From: Trichobilharzia szidati
Taxonomy: Eukaryota > Platyhelminthes > Trematoda > Strigeidida > Schistosomatidae
Assembly: GCA_944472155.2 (NCBI GenBank)
Contig: OX235271.1
Location: 25,862,977 to 25,926,976 of the forward strand
DNA length: 64,000 nucleotides
Direction: 5' to 3'
Shown here: one piece after another, positions 22,999 through 32,920 of the stretch
How positions within the stretch are numbered: position 1 is the stretch's first letter
Layout: each line of letters opens with the position of its first letter
Made by a program: the position numbers and the translations under genes
The notes under the pieces: generated by a model
What the model was told of the DNA's origin: nothing
The model's database searches: none
What the model saw: the letters and a program-made list of their open reading frames with translations, nothing else

Positions 22999-23516
22999 TA
23001 TATTTCCATAATTTAATGCTCAGTGTTATAGCTATCTAAAGGAAAAATTGTCTTCTAGTTACGCGAATGAAAGTATTTGCATATTCCTGTAAACAGTCAG
23101 AAATTTATGCAATGTACTGATAACTAGTTGCTTTTTGGCAAATTTATGTGTGTTTTCCTGGACTTAACTTGCACAGAAACACCCTTTGAGTATCTTACTT
23201 CACACTAAGCACCAATGTTTTAATCATTAAACATGTTGGATGAAAATAAAATTGCATTATCTTGAAGTAAAATATTTCCACCTAATATGTAATCTCAGTG
23301 AATTTTGTGTTGCGTAGTAGATGTCTAACTCAACTTGTCAATCAGATCTTTGGTGTGGGGATGAACTATTGCATTCAGCGAAAAACATACAAGCATACTA
23401 CTACTAGAACAGGTAGTTAAATCCTAACAGTAGCGAAGTTTTTCAACTATAAATCAAAAATAAGCCTAAATTTTACACCACTTCAAAAGATTCAGTAAAC
23501 TAAATCATTATTATGT
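22999..23516. other. Unassigned spacer
   Basis: AT-rich DNA with no coding or repeat signal that I recognise. Confidence 0.45.
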
Positions 23517-24225
23517 TATTACTACTGTTTCCTTAGGTTCCTTGTGGAACACAGGGCTTCAGTTGCACGCCTCCACTTGCTTCTGTCTTGTGCTGTACTT
23601 TCCACCTGCATCCATGTTAGTCCATACTGCTTCAGCTCCTCTTCACACGATCTCCTCCATGTCACCCTTCGACGTTCCACTCGCCGCTTCCCTTTCGGGT
23701 TCCACTCGAGCACTGGCCTGACACGCGATGTCACCCAGCGTCCTCCTCAGCGAGTGTCCAATCCATCTCCACTTACTCCTGCATATTTGTTGGGCGATTG
23801 ATTCTTGTTTTGTTTCTTCCCATAGTTTCTTGTTGGTGATTCTTTCCGACCATCTGATCTTCAGTATAGAGCCAGCGAAGACAGTTGTTGATAAAGGTCT
23901 GCAACAGGCTGTTGGAAATATTCTTTGTGACCCGCTGCCAAGTTTCTGATCCGTATAGAAGAACTGACTGATTTGACGTTTGTATTGAAAATCTGAATTT
24001 TGTTGTTCATGTTGAGTGACGAAGATCTCCAGATTGGTTGTTTCAGGTGGATGAATGTGTTTCTCGCCTTCCAGATTCTCAGCTTGACATCCTCGTCCGT
24101 TCCTTCTGCCTGTAGTTGAGACAATGCTCCCTAGATAAGGCTTTCACCAGCCTGCATCATTTCACTTCCCCGATTCCAGCAAAAGTAAGGTTATTGTTGA
24201 TATTTTTTAGTATTTTTAATATATT
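23517..24225 (-). mobile_element. RTE subfamily A, internally deleted (leader joined to connector)
   Basis: Minus-strand element whose 5' part (24225-24140, the leader and start of the endonuclease frame) is joined directly at about 24139/24140 to the connector downstream of the RT. It then runs through the C-terminus (NPKGKRRVERRRVTWRR, YGLTWMQVESTAQDRSKW, ATEALCSTRN) to the tail at 23517. The whole endonuclease and RT are missing. It abuts the plus-strand copy at 24226, so the two leaders face head to head. Confidence 0.8.
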
Positions 24226-25545
24226 CATGCGTTGAAGTTTCTGTAGCAATTTGGTTAAGTTTTGGGGGTGGGGTTGCTAGTACCACACCCCAACCCTCCC
24301 TCTTCATCCGGGCTTGGGACCGGCTAGAAAACTAGTGAGCTAGTAATCTAGGCGAGGTTATATTAAAAATTCCAAAAATACAAACAATGACCTCATTTTT
24401 CGCTGGAATCGGGGAAGAGGAATGACGCGTACTGGTGAAAGCATTCGGGAAGCCAGTCAGCCGATGTGCCTTCTTTCGATGAAAGCAAAAATAAGGATGG
24501 GGACGTGGAATATTCATACAATGTATGAAACTGGAAAGGCTGCTCAGGTAGCCGCGGAAATGAGGAGACATAAAATAGAAGTGTTTGGAATCTGCGAAAG
24601 CAGATGGAACGGATGTGGAAGGAGCCAACTACCAACTGGAGAGACAATCACGAGCATAACGAGGGAGAAGCCATCATGATGTCACCAACAGAGGCTTAAG
24701 CTCTCATGCACTGGGAACCAATCTCCTTCAGGATAATGACAGCCAGGTTTAACTCAAAAGGAAAGAAGGTTACAATCATTCAATGCTATTAGCCTACAAA
24801 CGTCTCAGAACAAGAGAAGAAGGAGGATTTCTACAGTCAACTACACACAGTAATGGACAACGTCCCAAAGAGCGATATCAAAATCCTGATGGGTGATATG
24901 AGTGCGAAACTGGGAAGAGACAATACAGGAAGAGAACTCACCATGGATCGCGAGGCCCATGGTGAAATGAACGACAATGGTGAACTCTTCTAAAACTTCT
25001 GCTCCTTCAATAATTTGGTGATTGGTGGCAGTGTGTTCAATCACTGGGATATACACAAGGCGACATGGATTTCACCAGATGGACACACCAGAAGCCAGAT
25101 GGACTTCATTTCAATCTCAAGGAAGTGAAGATGGATCCTACTGGACACAAGGTCGAGGAGAAGAGCAGACGTGGGTTCAGACCAACTGACAACTGTCTTC
25201 GCTCTATACTCAAGATCAGATGGCCGGAAAGAATCACCAACAAAACAAGAATCAATCGCCCAACAAATATGCAGGAGTAAGTGGAGATGGATTGGACACT
25301 CGCTGAGGAGGACGCTGGGTGACATCGCGTGTCAGGCCAGTGCTCGAGTGGAACCCGAAAGGGAAGCGGCGAGTGGAACGTCGAAGGGTGACATGGAGGA
25401 GATCGTGTGAAGAGGAGCTGAAGCAGTATGGACTAACATGGATGCAGGTGGAAAGTACAGCACAAGACAGAAGCAAGTGGAGGCGTGCAACTGAAGCCCT
25501 GTGTTCCACTAGGAACCTAAGGGAACAATAATAATATAATAATTT
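24226..25545 (+). mobile_element. RTE subfamily A, endonuclease-only deletion derivative
   Basis: Contains leader (24226-24420), most of the apurinic-type endonuclease (24422-25165), then an abrupt junction near 25185 into the C-terminal helix NCLRSILKIRWPER and the usual 3' end and tail. The entire reverse transcriptase (about 1.5 kb or more) is absent. The same junction occurs at 40128-41430 on the other strand, so both descend from one deletion derivative or from one duplicated locus. The leader carries the segment shared in antisense with SINE family A. Confidence 0.88.
24422..25165 (+). pseudogene. RTE endonuclease (APE-like), broken
   Basis: The N-terminal frame (24422-24679) reads MTRTGESIREASQPM, then KIRMGTWNIHTMYETGKAAQ (strand 1 with the metal-site Asn) and EVFGICESRW, with the catalytic Glu of the APE-type fold. 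After frameshifts the middle reads SDIKILMGDMSAKLGRDNTG, with the GDxN-type catalytic pair altered: GDMS here against GDMN in the copy at 40534-41058. The 3' end reads SPDGHTRSQMDFIS. The family's final SDH histidine block is where the deletion junction falls (GSDQLTT). It would not yield an active nuclease. Confidence 0.8.
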
Positions 25546-25555
25546 GCTTTTACTT

Positions 25556-26456
25556 TAATAATTAATTCACCGTAATCACTCTAATATGTTCCTTTTGTAC
25601 GTTTTCCTACCCTCTTTACGCTTGTTTAATGGTCACTCAACGATCTTTCTTCTTATTCATTAAAAGTTTTAATCTTATCAAGTTTTCAACTCTTTCTTCC
25701 TTTGTACCGTCAGGTATTACATAATATACAATTTCTATTTTTACTACTGAAGCCACTTCTCAGTAAGTACATCAATTATGTTACCCCTTCTGTCACTCAG
25801 TAATGAACTACCATACATTTTTGGTAAATATAAATACGCCTGTACAGCCTATGAAGGTGTTTTTGTCCATAAGGGAAACTGTCTCTGCCGAATTGTCTTT
25901 TATTTCAGGTTAATTGAAAAAGTAGCTTTGACCGGCACGGTCGAAATATTTCTCAGATTATTTTTATTGACATATCTGAAGAGCCTTAGTTTAGAAGGAA
26001 ATCGGTGTACAACTGTACCTGGTTTCCTTCCAGCGGTTATCTGATCCACACACAGATCGTTCTCCTATGTGAAATGTTCTGTAATCACTTCAGTTGACTT
26101 TCTTGAATGCATTTGAGAAGATTTGCATGAACAGTGTGAAAATATTTTTTTTCTGCGATTTGATAAACTAATCTTAGAAATTGATTTTGAAACACGGTAA
26201 TAACTCATTTCTGAATGAAATATTTCTGTGGTTTTAAAAGAAATCAAGGGTGTATCATCAAATAAATGTTAGAACGAGGAGAAGTCTATTACCAGACAGA
26301 TCAGAGAAGTGTCAGAGAGAATTAAATCGAATCCAGAAAAAAGTATCTAAATGACAGAATCGACATTTTATTATCCCGAAAAATGCCCATTTATTCATAA
26401 GTAAAAGAAACCGTTTTTTGTTTAGCGAAGGAATGTCTTTTCAACGACTTCATTTT
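25556..26456 (+). mobile_element. PLE family 3/4 terminal segment (left duplicate)
   Basis: Non-coding PLE-associated DNA. It is inverted relative to 39209-40110 and, in parts, resembles the DNA on both sides of the PLE at 41936-43025: 'gcttttactttaataattaa' (compare 41652) and 'tttcttcctttgtaccgt' (compare 43235). The strand given is nominal. Short frames (25778-26044) match nothing known. Confidence 0.7.
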
Positions 26457-27075
26457 CAAGCTATACAGTCGTATTTATATCATAGAAAAAGTTATTAAGT
26501 GGCACTAAATAATTGCTCATTCAATACACATATATATATATGTGATAAGAATAACGAAAATTAAAATGTTATAAGGACTAGAGTTGAAGAGGATGAATTA
26601 CAAAATCATTAAAGATTGTTTTATAAGTGAATTGATATCAAAAATAGTTTTAGAAAAACGTCAAGCGTTGTCTAAAAATTTTAAAAATGATCAGTAAGAT
26701 TACGATAAAATGAAGATGTGAAGTTATGGGATGAATTCAAGTGGTAAAATAAAATATAAACAAAATAGAACATCACAATGACCAAGGGAAAGGAAGGGGT
26801 TTGACAAAACGTTTTTGAACACACAATTTAGGCTTATGTTCATGTATAGCTAAAGCGTTGGCTATGTATAAGTGAAGAAAACGTAAGCTTTTGGAGCGAT
26901 TCGATTTTGCCATGTAGATAACTTTGAAGGATGAATCACGTGGGGCTGAATGATCAGACTCTAACAGGTGATCACAAATAGACGACTTTGCAGTTCTACG
27001 TTCGCCTTTCACTAATGAAACGGGATAGTGTTCAGCTGCGCGTTTTCGAAGAGTACGCTTTCAATGTCCAAAATC
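26457..27075 (-). mobile_element. PLE family 3, flipped 3' part
   Basis: A terminal arm (26457-26640, 'acagtcgtatttatat' to 'gtgaattgatatc') is followed by the 3' UTR and the end of the endonuclease frame, read on the minus strand: KGERRTAKSSICDHLLESDH and SFKVIYMAKSNRSK (26773-27012). Sequence similarity to 37690-38285 is high and direct, while the DNA to its left is inverted relative to the right-hand locus. The order here equals that locus with its coding part flipped between inverted arms. It is truncated at about 27075. Confidence 0.75.
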
Positions 27076-27639
27076 GAATCGTTCCAAAAGTTTAGGATTT
27101 CTTGAACATTAAATTTCAGTACGTGGCTACTCAAGTGAGAATTATGCAGTTGTTGTTGCACTTCTCTATTATTGATGAGGACTACACTCTAGTGATTCTG
27201 TGTTTTTTCCACGAAACTTTCACCTATGTCACTTCTCTTGTAACTTTTTATTAGTGAGTTGTTGAAATAACAGAGGCAACAGCTTATCGATAAACTATCT
27301 GATCATTCTTACACTTTAATTTATAAAAAAGTGAACCGTTTTTCTGAGCCTTTCACTAAGAGAAGAGAAAACAGTAACTAATACGCCGTAATGAAAAGCT
27401 GGTTTTCTCAGTGAAAACCCTGAAAACTATGTAATATTCACACTGACGAGAAATACTCAGTAAATATAAATAGTCCGATTTGCATCGCTTGTTTTTTTGA
27501 TAAATAAATGATGCTTTTATAGCATATGTTTCACATGCCTGATAGGCAACAATAAAATAATTTGGTGATATAGTCTTTTCATTCTTGAAAATTTCCGGAA
27601 CAGGCGGCAAGTTTCTTATCAATGGATACCTTCTCTCGA
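27076..27639. other. Unassigned spacer
   Basis: A minus-strand open frame (27356-27670, 104 codons) has no recognisable motif. No repeat was seen. Confidence 0.4.
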
Positions 27640-27912
27640 TGAAGATAAGATGGCCAGCTACAAAGGACAAGTGACAACGAACTGTAGTCAGTTGACAACC
27701 TGTTAATCAATAAATATGCAGAAGGAAAAAAAGCAAATTGAATACTGGCTGAGAAGACCTTAAATTGACATCACACATCAGGCCTTCCAGGTGAGTCCGA
27801 ATGGAAAGCAATCAATTAATGTATGAGGGTTATATATAGAGATTATCATAAGAAGAGGAAATGAAACCCTATGAGCAGTAGTTGCAAGGGAAGAATAACA
27901 GTAATTGTTGTT
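27640..27912 (+). mobile_element. RTE subfamily A tail, decayed
   Basis: Recognisable blocks: 'aagataagatggccagctac' (the KIRWP helix), 'aataaatatgcagaagga', 'gacatcacacatcaggcctt', and a final 'gaaaccctatgagcagta'. Many substitutions and indels place it among the oldest copies. Confidence 0.6.
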
Positions 27913-27914
27913 GA

Positions 27915-28300
27915 GACTAGCACTGACTCGTTGTTGTCTAAGAGTGGGATACCCATCTCTGGGACCTAGTGTGTAGCTGACAAAACTTTCTTAAGAATTG
28001 TATGGACACAAAACACTTTAAAGACAACAAAAAGACGATTATTCGGTGCTGGAATCTGTGGTTCTATTCTAATAATGCTGCCATCAAAACTCAACACTGC
28101 AACTTGATAGCTGTATAGCCCAGCTAATTTTCTATGTACAAAAGCACTTTGGAACAGAATTAGGCAACCACAATCACACTGTAAAAAGTACCTTAGATTC
28201 AAGAAGAATACTTTCAACAGGGTCGGATCAGAAACTCTGTCAACGACACTTCCTGCAAACAGTCCAACGTTAGAATTATCTTGATTCATTCAAACGAAAT
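27915..28300 (-). repeat. Unrecognised two-copy repeat with 107-codon frame, copy 1
   Basis: Homologous by eye over about 380 bases to 58920-59345 in opposite orientation; shared blocks include 'taataatcgtctttttgttg' with one change and 'acaacgagtcagt'. On the minus strand an open frame of 107 codons (28289-27966) begins MNQDNSNVGLFAGSVVDRVS and includes FFLNLRYFLQCDCGC and RIEPQIPAPNNRLFVVFK. The second copy is interrupted. I do not recognise the protein. It could be a fragment of a host gene family or of an unidentified mobile element. Confidence 0.55.
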
Positions 28301-28721
28301 CACAACCCACAAAACATTATCAATGTGTTGTGATTAAACAGGGACAAGGACAACGGATAAAGATCAACTCGACAAGTGGTATGCAAATGTAGAAATAATA
28401 ATATACAGTCCAGGAGAAAATGAATAATAATTAAATGTTAGTTAAGACGTCCAATGGTTGAAGAGGAATTTTCCAATCAGTTATCCTGTTACTTTAATAA
28501 TAATAATAATAGTTCATCAAATCTAGTGCATATATGACTAAAATAGCCTTCATATTAACGGAATGAACGCTGATAACATCAATGATTAGTAAAAAAAACT
28601 AAGGCCATGTATATAATTTTGGTTAACCTGATCATTTTCGTGATAAATTTCAATTTATCATGCTGGTTATTTTTAGCGTTCTCTCTCTTCTCCTTTCCTC
28701 TCTAAGGCAAGAATTATGGTA
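28301..28721. other. Unassigned spacer
   Basis: Contains a short AAT microsatellite at 28495-28510, possibly an RTE or CR1 tail scrap. Otherwise unrecognised. Confidence 0.4.
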
Positions 28722-29045
28722 TTAGTTATAGGATTTTATCGTGAGTTGACATCAATTAGAGAACCAACAGAAAATCTGAGACTACTAGACAACTGTTTCG
28801 TCCTAGTTACTGACTCTTCAGTAGTACGCACCTACTGGGTTTGAACCCGAGACCTTTTAGTTGGGAGGCGTGATCATAGATCATTCAGCCACCGGGACCT
28901 GATCCAACGACCAGCCCATGAATTCCAACTTCTTCGGATTCATGATTTTAGCGTGACCACTAACCAGTGTTGTCGCCGAGTATTTGTCCTCAAGCCCAAC
29001 ACCTGTTTTACCCCACTCTGTTTACGACTTCTCACTAGAAATGCA
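28722..29045 (-). mobile_element. SINE family B with hammerhead ribozyme
   Basis: About 320-base minus-strand SINE. It has a 5' segment of about 120 bases (29045-28925), a tRNA-like pol III region with A-box-like TGGCTGAATGATC and B box GGTTCAAACCC, a minimal type I hammerhead (28826-28783), and a tail complementary to 'gagttgacatcaattaga'. The architecture (pol III promoter then hammerhead, about 330 bases) is that of the schistosome Sm-alpha family. The ribozyme sequence differs from classic Sm-alpha (53226-53520), so I treat it as a separate subfamily. Confidence 0.8.
28783..28826 (-). ncRNA. Hammerhead ribozyme, structurally complete
   Basis: On the minus strand, stem I TACTA/TAGTA gives five pairs. 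The core is CTGAAGA (CUGANGA with N7=A). Stem II is GTC/GAC with a nine-base loop, then core GAAA. Stem III is ACA/TGT with a two-base loop, and the cleavage triplet is GTC (cut predicted between 28788 and 28787). All invariant core positions are present. Stems II and III are short, as in known minimal schistosome and PLE hammerheads, so self-cleavage may be weak or require dimers. Confidence 0.72.
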
Positions 29046-29564
29046 GGATCAACGAAATTCTTGAAATCGAAGTATTCTTCCAAATATATTGAGTAGACTT
29101 CTTTATTTCAAATTTATAGTATGAATTTCATTAAAACTTGGGACTAAGGAAATTTCAATGCATCATGAAATATTCTTTCAGTACCTGGAGTTAAAGTCTG
29201 TTGCTTTATGCATATTAAATTCGTTTGAATTTCGGATGGTCTGCAGCTAAAACAGACATCAATGTGCTTTGTTTCGATCTCTCTGATAGCTGAAAATTGA
29301 TAACCCCTTGTTAATTATCATTAGGCCACTTTTATAAGCTTTCTCAATCAGTTAACTTTCCCTACTTCATTACCTTTCAGCTTTGAACTTCAGCTAATCG
29401 CTAAGTATGAGAAACATCAGTTTTTAATTAAAAATCCAGAAATCATATCATAAAGTAGTAAACAAAGTATGTGTTTTCTCTTGAACATACGCATAAACTG
29501 TTTTTGGAAATTTCTGAAAAATTCTTTCACTTTCAAGGCCGACAGCTAGTAGACATCATTTAGC
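29046..29564. other. Unassigned spacer
   Basis: AT-rich sequence with no motif recognised between two SINE family B copies. Confidence 0.4.
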
Positions 29565-29745
29565 AAAACAAATAGAAACTGGGGTCTACTGGACCACTAT
29601 TTCCTCCTTTTTTGAGGATCAGTCAGAAAGTCGCACTCACGACCCCGCTAGAGATCGAACCTAGAGGCTTCTGGTTTCAAAGTGAGCCCATCTTGAACTA
29701 CACAGCTGTCGATTAATTCCTTGTTTTCAATGGTTCATTAAATAA
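29565..29745 (-). mobile_element. SINE family B, decayed
   Basis: The minus strand shows a tRNA-like block with B-box-like GGTTCGATCTC near 29655 and 'gaaaccagaagcctctag', resembling the head of other family B copies. The hammerhead core is not recognisable. Confidence 0.45.
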
Positions 29746-30459
29746 TGTCAGTTCGTGATCAGTCTTAGAATAAATCAAATCCCTGTTGAGCAATGCTTGA
29801 AAATGTTGTCATTTTGGTAGATGCCTACTTCCCAGTATCAGGAATTCCGATATTCTAATGCCATATACAACCAGGAATGTTATGAACACCATAGTCATCC
29901 TGTATTCACTCTTATTGCATTCTACTAATTGTAAATATCATTTCATTTTATGCATTGTTTTCATTTGTTTCCACATTTGTCCACACTGGTCCACCTATTA
30001 CTGAAAAGAACCCAAACTCAAGAAGTATCTCTTATTATTTACTTCTTTTCGAATAAATGAATAATACTGACCGACATAAAACGACCTTTTTTAGTTACAT
30101 CTGTGCATACTGTGGGTGAGATAAATCATTTCTCGATAAGACAGGATAATCCAAAACAAACAAAATGAAAAAAGTCCTATTTATGAATATTTGTTATATA
30201 ATTAAAACTGATAATCCTATCCTCGTGACCATGCTGTGAATACTGATTATGAGATGGGCTTTATCTTATTTCATACCTTTATCAAGGTCAAACAGCTTAA
30301 AGAGATTAACGAAATTAAATAATTCTAAAATCCATTGGGGTTATTTTCTCTCAGTGTACAGGGATTATGTTAGTTTTATATTCTGCATTAGGATTTCGCA
30401 ATGCAATCAAGATAGTGTGACGTAGTTGTGTTTCTTTCGACAACAAATAAGAACAGCTG
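29746..30459. other. Unassigned spacer
   Basis: No repeat or coding motif seen in about 700 bases. Confidence 0.4.
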
Positions 30460-30600
30460 TATTAGATGGTTGGAGGTAATCGGCTGGAAGCCTTGGCTGA
30501 CCTAGGTTTCGTGCTAGTTGACATTCACCAGTCAGCATGGCGTATCTGCAGTCACCTTGAAGGAACTCATGTCCCTTCTGACTTATTTGTTCCACTAGTT
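30460..30600 (-). mobile_element. SINE family C body
   Basis: Matches the tail part of the SINE at 63765-63955: 'tcggctggaagccttggctg', then 'gtttcgtgctagttg' and 'aaggaactcatgtccctt'. The tRNA-like head is missing here. The open frame 30466-30735 runs across it and is not a gene. Confidence 0.6.
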
Positions 30601-30984
30601 GCTAGTGTCCGATCAAAGAACAGCTATGAATATGCAACCAACTTATTAGGTAACTATTTTAAGTTAAAAGGGCAATTGAGTAGCTATCATTCTAAAATAC
30701 TTCTCAATTATTTCGCATCGTTTTGTTTACGATGAACTAGTCAGAGAATTACTTAAACCTTCAAAACACAGTTAAGGTAGATGTGCCCTCTCTGCTACTG
30801 TACTTACTAAAGTTGAGACTGGAGAATGTGTCTCTACAGCATACTTATCAGTGGATTTTGTATTATAGTTGCAGTAATTTGTACTTCATCTACTTCAGTA
30901 ATATGACATTAGGACAAACTATTTTACCTGTTCAGTTACTGTGACTTTTATATTTCTAATGATTTCTAAGTTCGCTTCAGTCAC
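30601..30984. other. Unassigned spacer
   Basis: Nothing recognised before the RTE copy begins. Confidence 0.4.
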
Positions 30985-31530
30985 GAAGAGATACAGGTTA
31001 GTGTCAACAGCACTCACCATCAAAAATAACATCCGGATTTTCAACTCAAATGTGAAGTCAGTGCAACTATATGGGTCAGAGACTTGGCGCGTCATAAAGA
31101 GCATCTCAAACAAACTACAGACCTTCATTAACAGTTGTCTTCGCTCAATTCTACTCAAGCTCAGATGGCTGGCCAGAAAAGATCAGTAATAGAGATCTCT
31201 GGCAATGAGCGAACCAACACAGCAGGAACCGATTGTGAAACAAATAGGCAGGAAGAAATGGAGATGGATTGGCTGACCATACTCTGAGGAAACCATCAAG
31301 TGACATCACTAGACAAGCCATCGCTCGAGTGGAACCCGAAAGGGAAGTGGCGAGTTGGTCATCAGTACAAGGGTGACTTGGAGGAGGTGATGTGAAGAGG
31401 AGATGAAAACGTGTGGACAGACTTGGAGACAGGTGAAGACTCTAGCAGAGAACCGAATGCAATGGAGACGCACGGCTGAAACCCTATGTTCCTCCAGGAA
31501 TTAAAGGAAACAATAATAGTAATAATAATG
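30985..31530 (+). mobile_element. RTE subfamily B 3' end
   Basis: 5'-truncated plus-strand copy starting in the connector (STALTIKNNIRIFNSNVKSV, YGSETWRV). It continues through NKLQTFINSCLRSIL and the RKKWRWIG block to the tail 'ccctatgttcctccagga', 'attaaaggaaacaa' and AAT repeats. Frameshifts follow the helix block. YGSETW is the conserved RTE motif after the RT domain. Confidence 0.88.
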
Positions 31531-31924
31531 AAGTGGTACAGTTTGAAGCTTTATGAAGCCATTCACTTCTGCTTTGGAACCTTGATAGTAAATGGGATAA
31601 AAAAGGTGAAAAATTATGAAGGATCCCATTGAATCCTATCTGCTGGATGACAAATATGATCATCTTTGTGGTGCAGTAGTATTACATTCAATCTGCAATG
31701 CTTATGGTATCAGATATCACAAATAATAAATCTTCATAGGTATAGTCTAAAACAGAGATTCTAGTGTGTCGTCAGCTTTCACCACCTGTTTTTCAAGACT
31801 GTAATATGAAATTATAAGGAAATAAATTTCGCACAATGAATTTAAGAATTTTAAAGGCTACATGACGTTTAAAGATTTAGTCAGCAGCTTATATTAGTTA
31901 GATTGACACTAGGGAAGCCATGAT
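31531..31924. other. Unassigned spacer
   Basis: No identifiable element in this interval. Confidence 0.4.
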
Positions 31925-32107
31925 TACTGAATAGATGTTTTGTCCTTGTTCGCGACTTTGATGTTAGTTCGTGTTCATGGAGTGGCTAGTGGTTTGGGTC
32001 CCATTGGTTGAATAGTCTGCTATCTGTAAGCGAATTTCCCTGAGTACTGTAGTAGGATCGAAAACTGAGACGAAACAGATGTCCAGCGCTCCCTGGTTTT
32101 CTAACGA
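31925..32107 (+). mobile_element. SINE family B, decayed, plus strand
   Basis: The 3' half of the ribozyme survives as 'gacgaaacagatgtccag', followed by 'ctccctggttttcta', which matches the family B tail. The first core block is replaced by unrelated sequence. The SINE abuts the PLE remnant that starts near 32108. Confidence 0.55.
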
Positions 32108-32438
32108 TCTGAATAAAGCAAGAACAACATGCTCTTTGGTGCAGTCAAAAGTTGATAGATGCCCTTCTCATGTTAACTCCAACCGTGTATACAAATTTAC
32201 GTGTATCTGCGGGAGCAGTTACACTGTGAGAACAGAAAGAAGGGCACACCTCCGATTTTCTGAAATTGTGCCGAAAAGCCTACCTCTCAAGGGAACAAAC
32301 TCTTATAGTAGTGCCATTACTAGACATCTCCTCGACACGGGTCATGAAGTAGAAATCGAGAAATCCTTTAAAATTATCAGTAGACAAAGGAGCTCCATTC
32401 TCCTCAAGTTTGCCGAAGCAATTTCTATCAAACTCTAG
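32079..32438 (+). pseudogene. PLE GIY-YIG endonuclease remnant
   Basis: The frame contains VYKFTCICGSSYTVRTERRA, in which VYKFTC corresponds to the GIY half and YTVRT to a damaged YIGRT half of a PLE GIY-YIG nuclease. ITRHLLDTGHEV then matches the conserved H-L-x-x-x-G-H block, and EKSFKIISRQRSSILL the family C-terminus. The glycine of YIG is lost, and the first 25 or so codons are SINE-derived. Nothing of the reverse transcriptase remains. Confidence 0.7.
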
Positions 32439-32920
32439 AAACTGGATTTATGTGTTCAGAAAGAAGCAGTTATTAGTCTTTCCTTGCCCTGGTAACTGGA
32501 TTTCTTTATTCTCTCATCTGATTGCGTAATCTTTATCTTTAATCTAAACCCCTTTTATAATCTGTAATTCTGCTTGTCTCTTGTTTCTATGATTTGAGTT
32601 GAACTCAGTACATTGTTACCTAATTTATTAGTCACTCTGTATCTAATGCATATTTTTTCTTTATTCCGTAACTCCTTTACCATTGTGTGCATACATTTAT
32701 TTTGTTTAAACTTGAACTGCCTGTGTATAAACTGTATAAGCGCAATTTTCTGGAACATTTTGTCAACTGATAACATATAAAATTTGCAAGTATGTCAAAA
32801 CTTTTCTGTACGCAAACCGCATAATTTATTTAGGCTGTAAGCAGCTGATAAGAAGCCAACGAAATAAATGATGGTATCATATTATTCTGCACAAACCACT
32901 GTTGTTCTTGCTTTATTCAA
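32108..32920 (+). mobile_element. PLE remnant with inverted ends
   Basis: AATAAAGCAAGAACAAC at 32111-32127 recurs inverted at 32902-32918, bracketing the endonuclease remnant and about 450 bases of 3' UTR. Near the right end 'ctgataagaagccaacgaaa' resembles a decayed CUGAUGA...GAAA pair. Confidence 0.55.
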
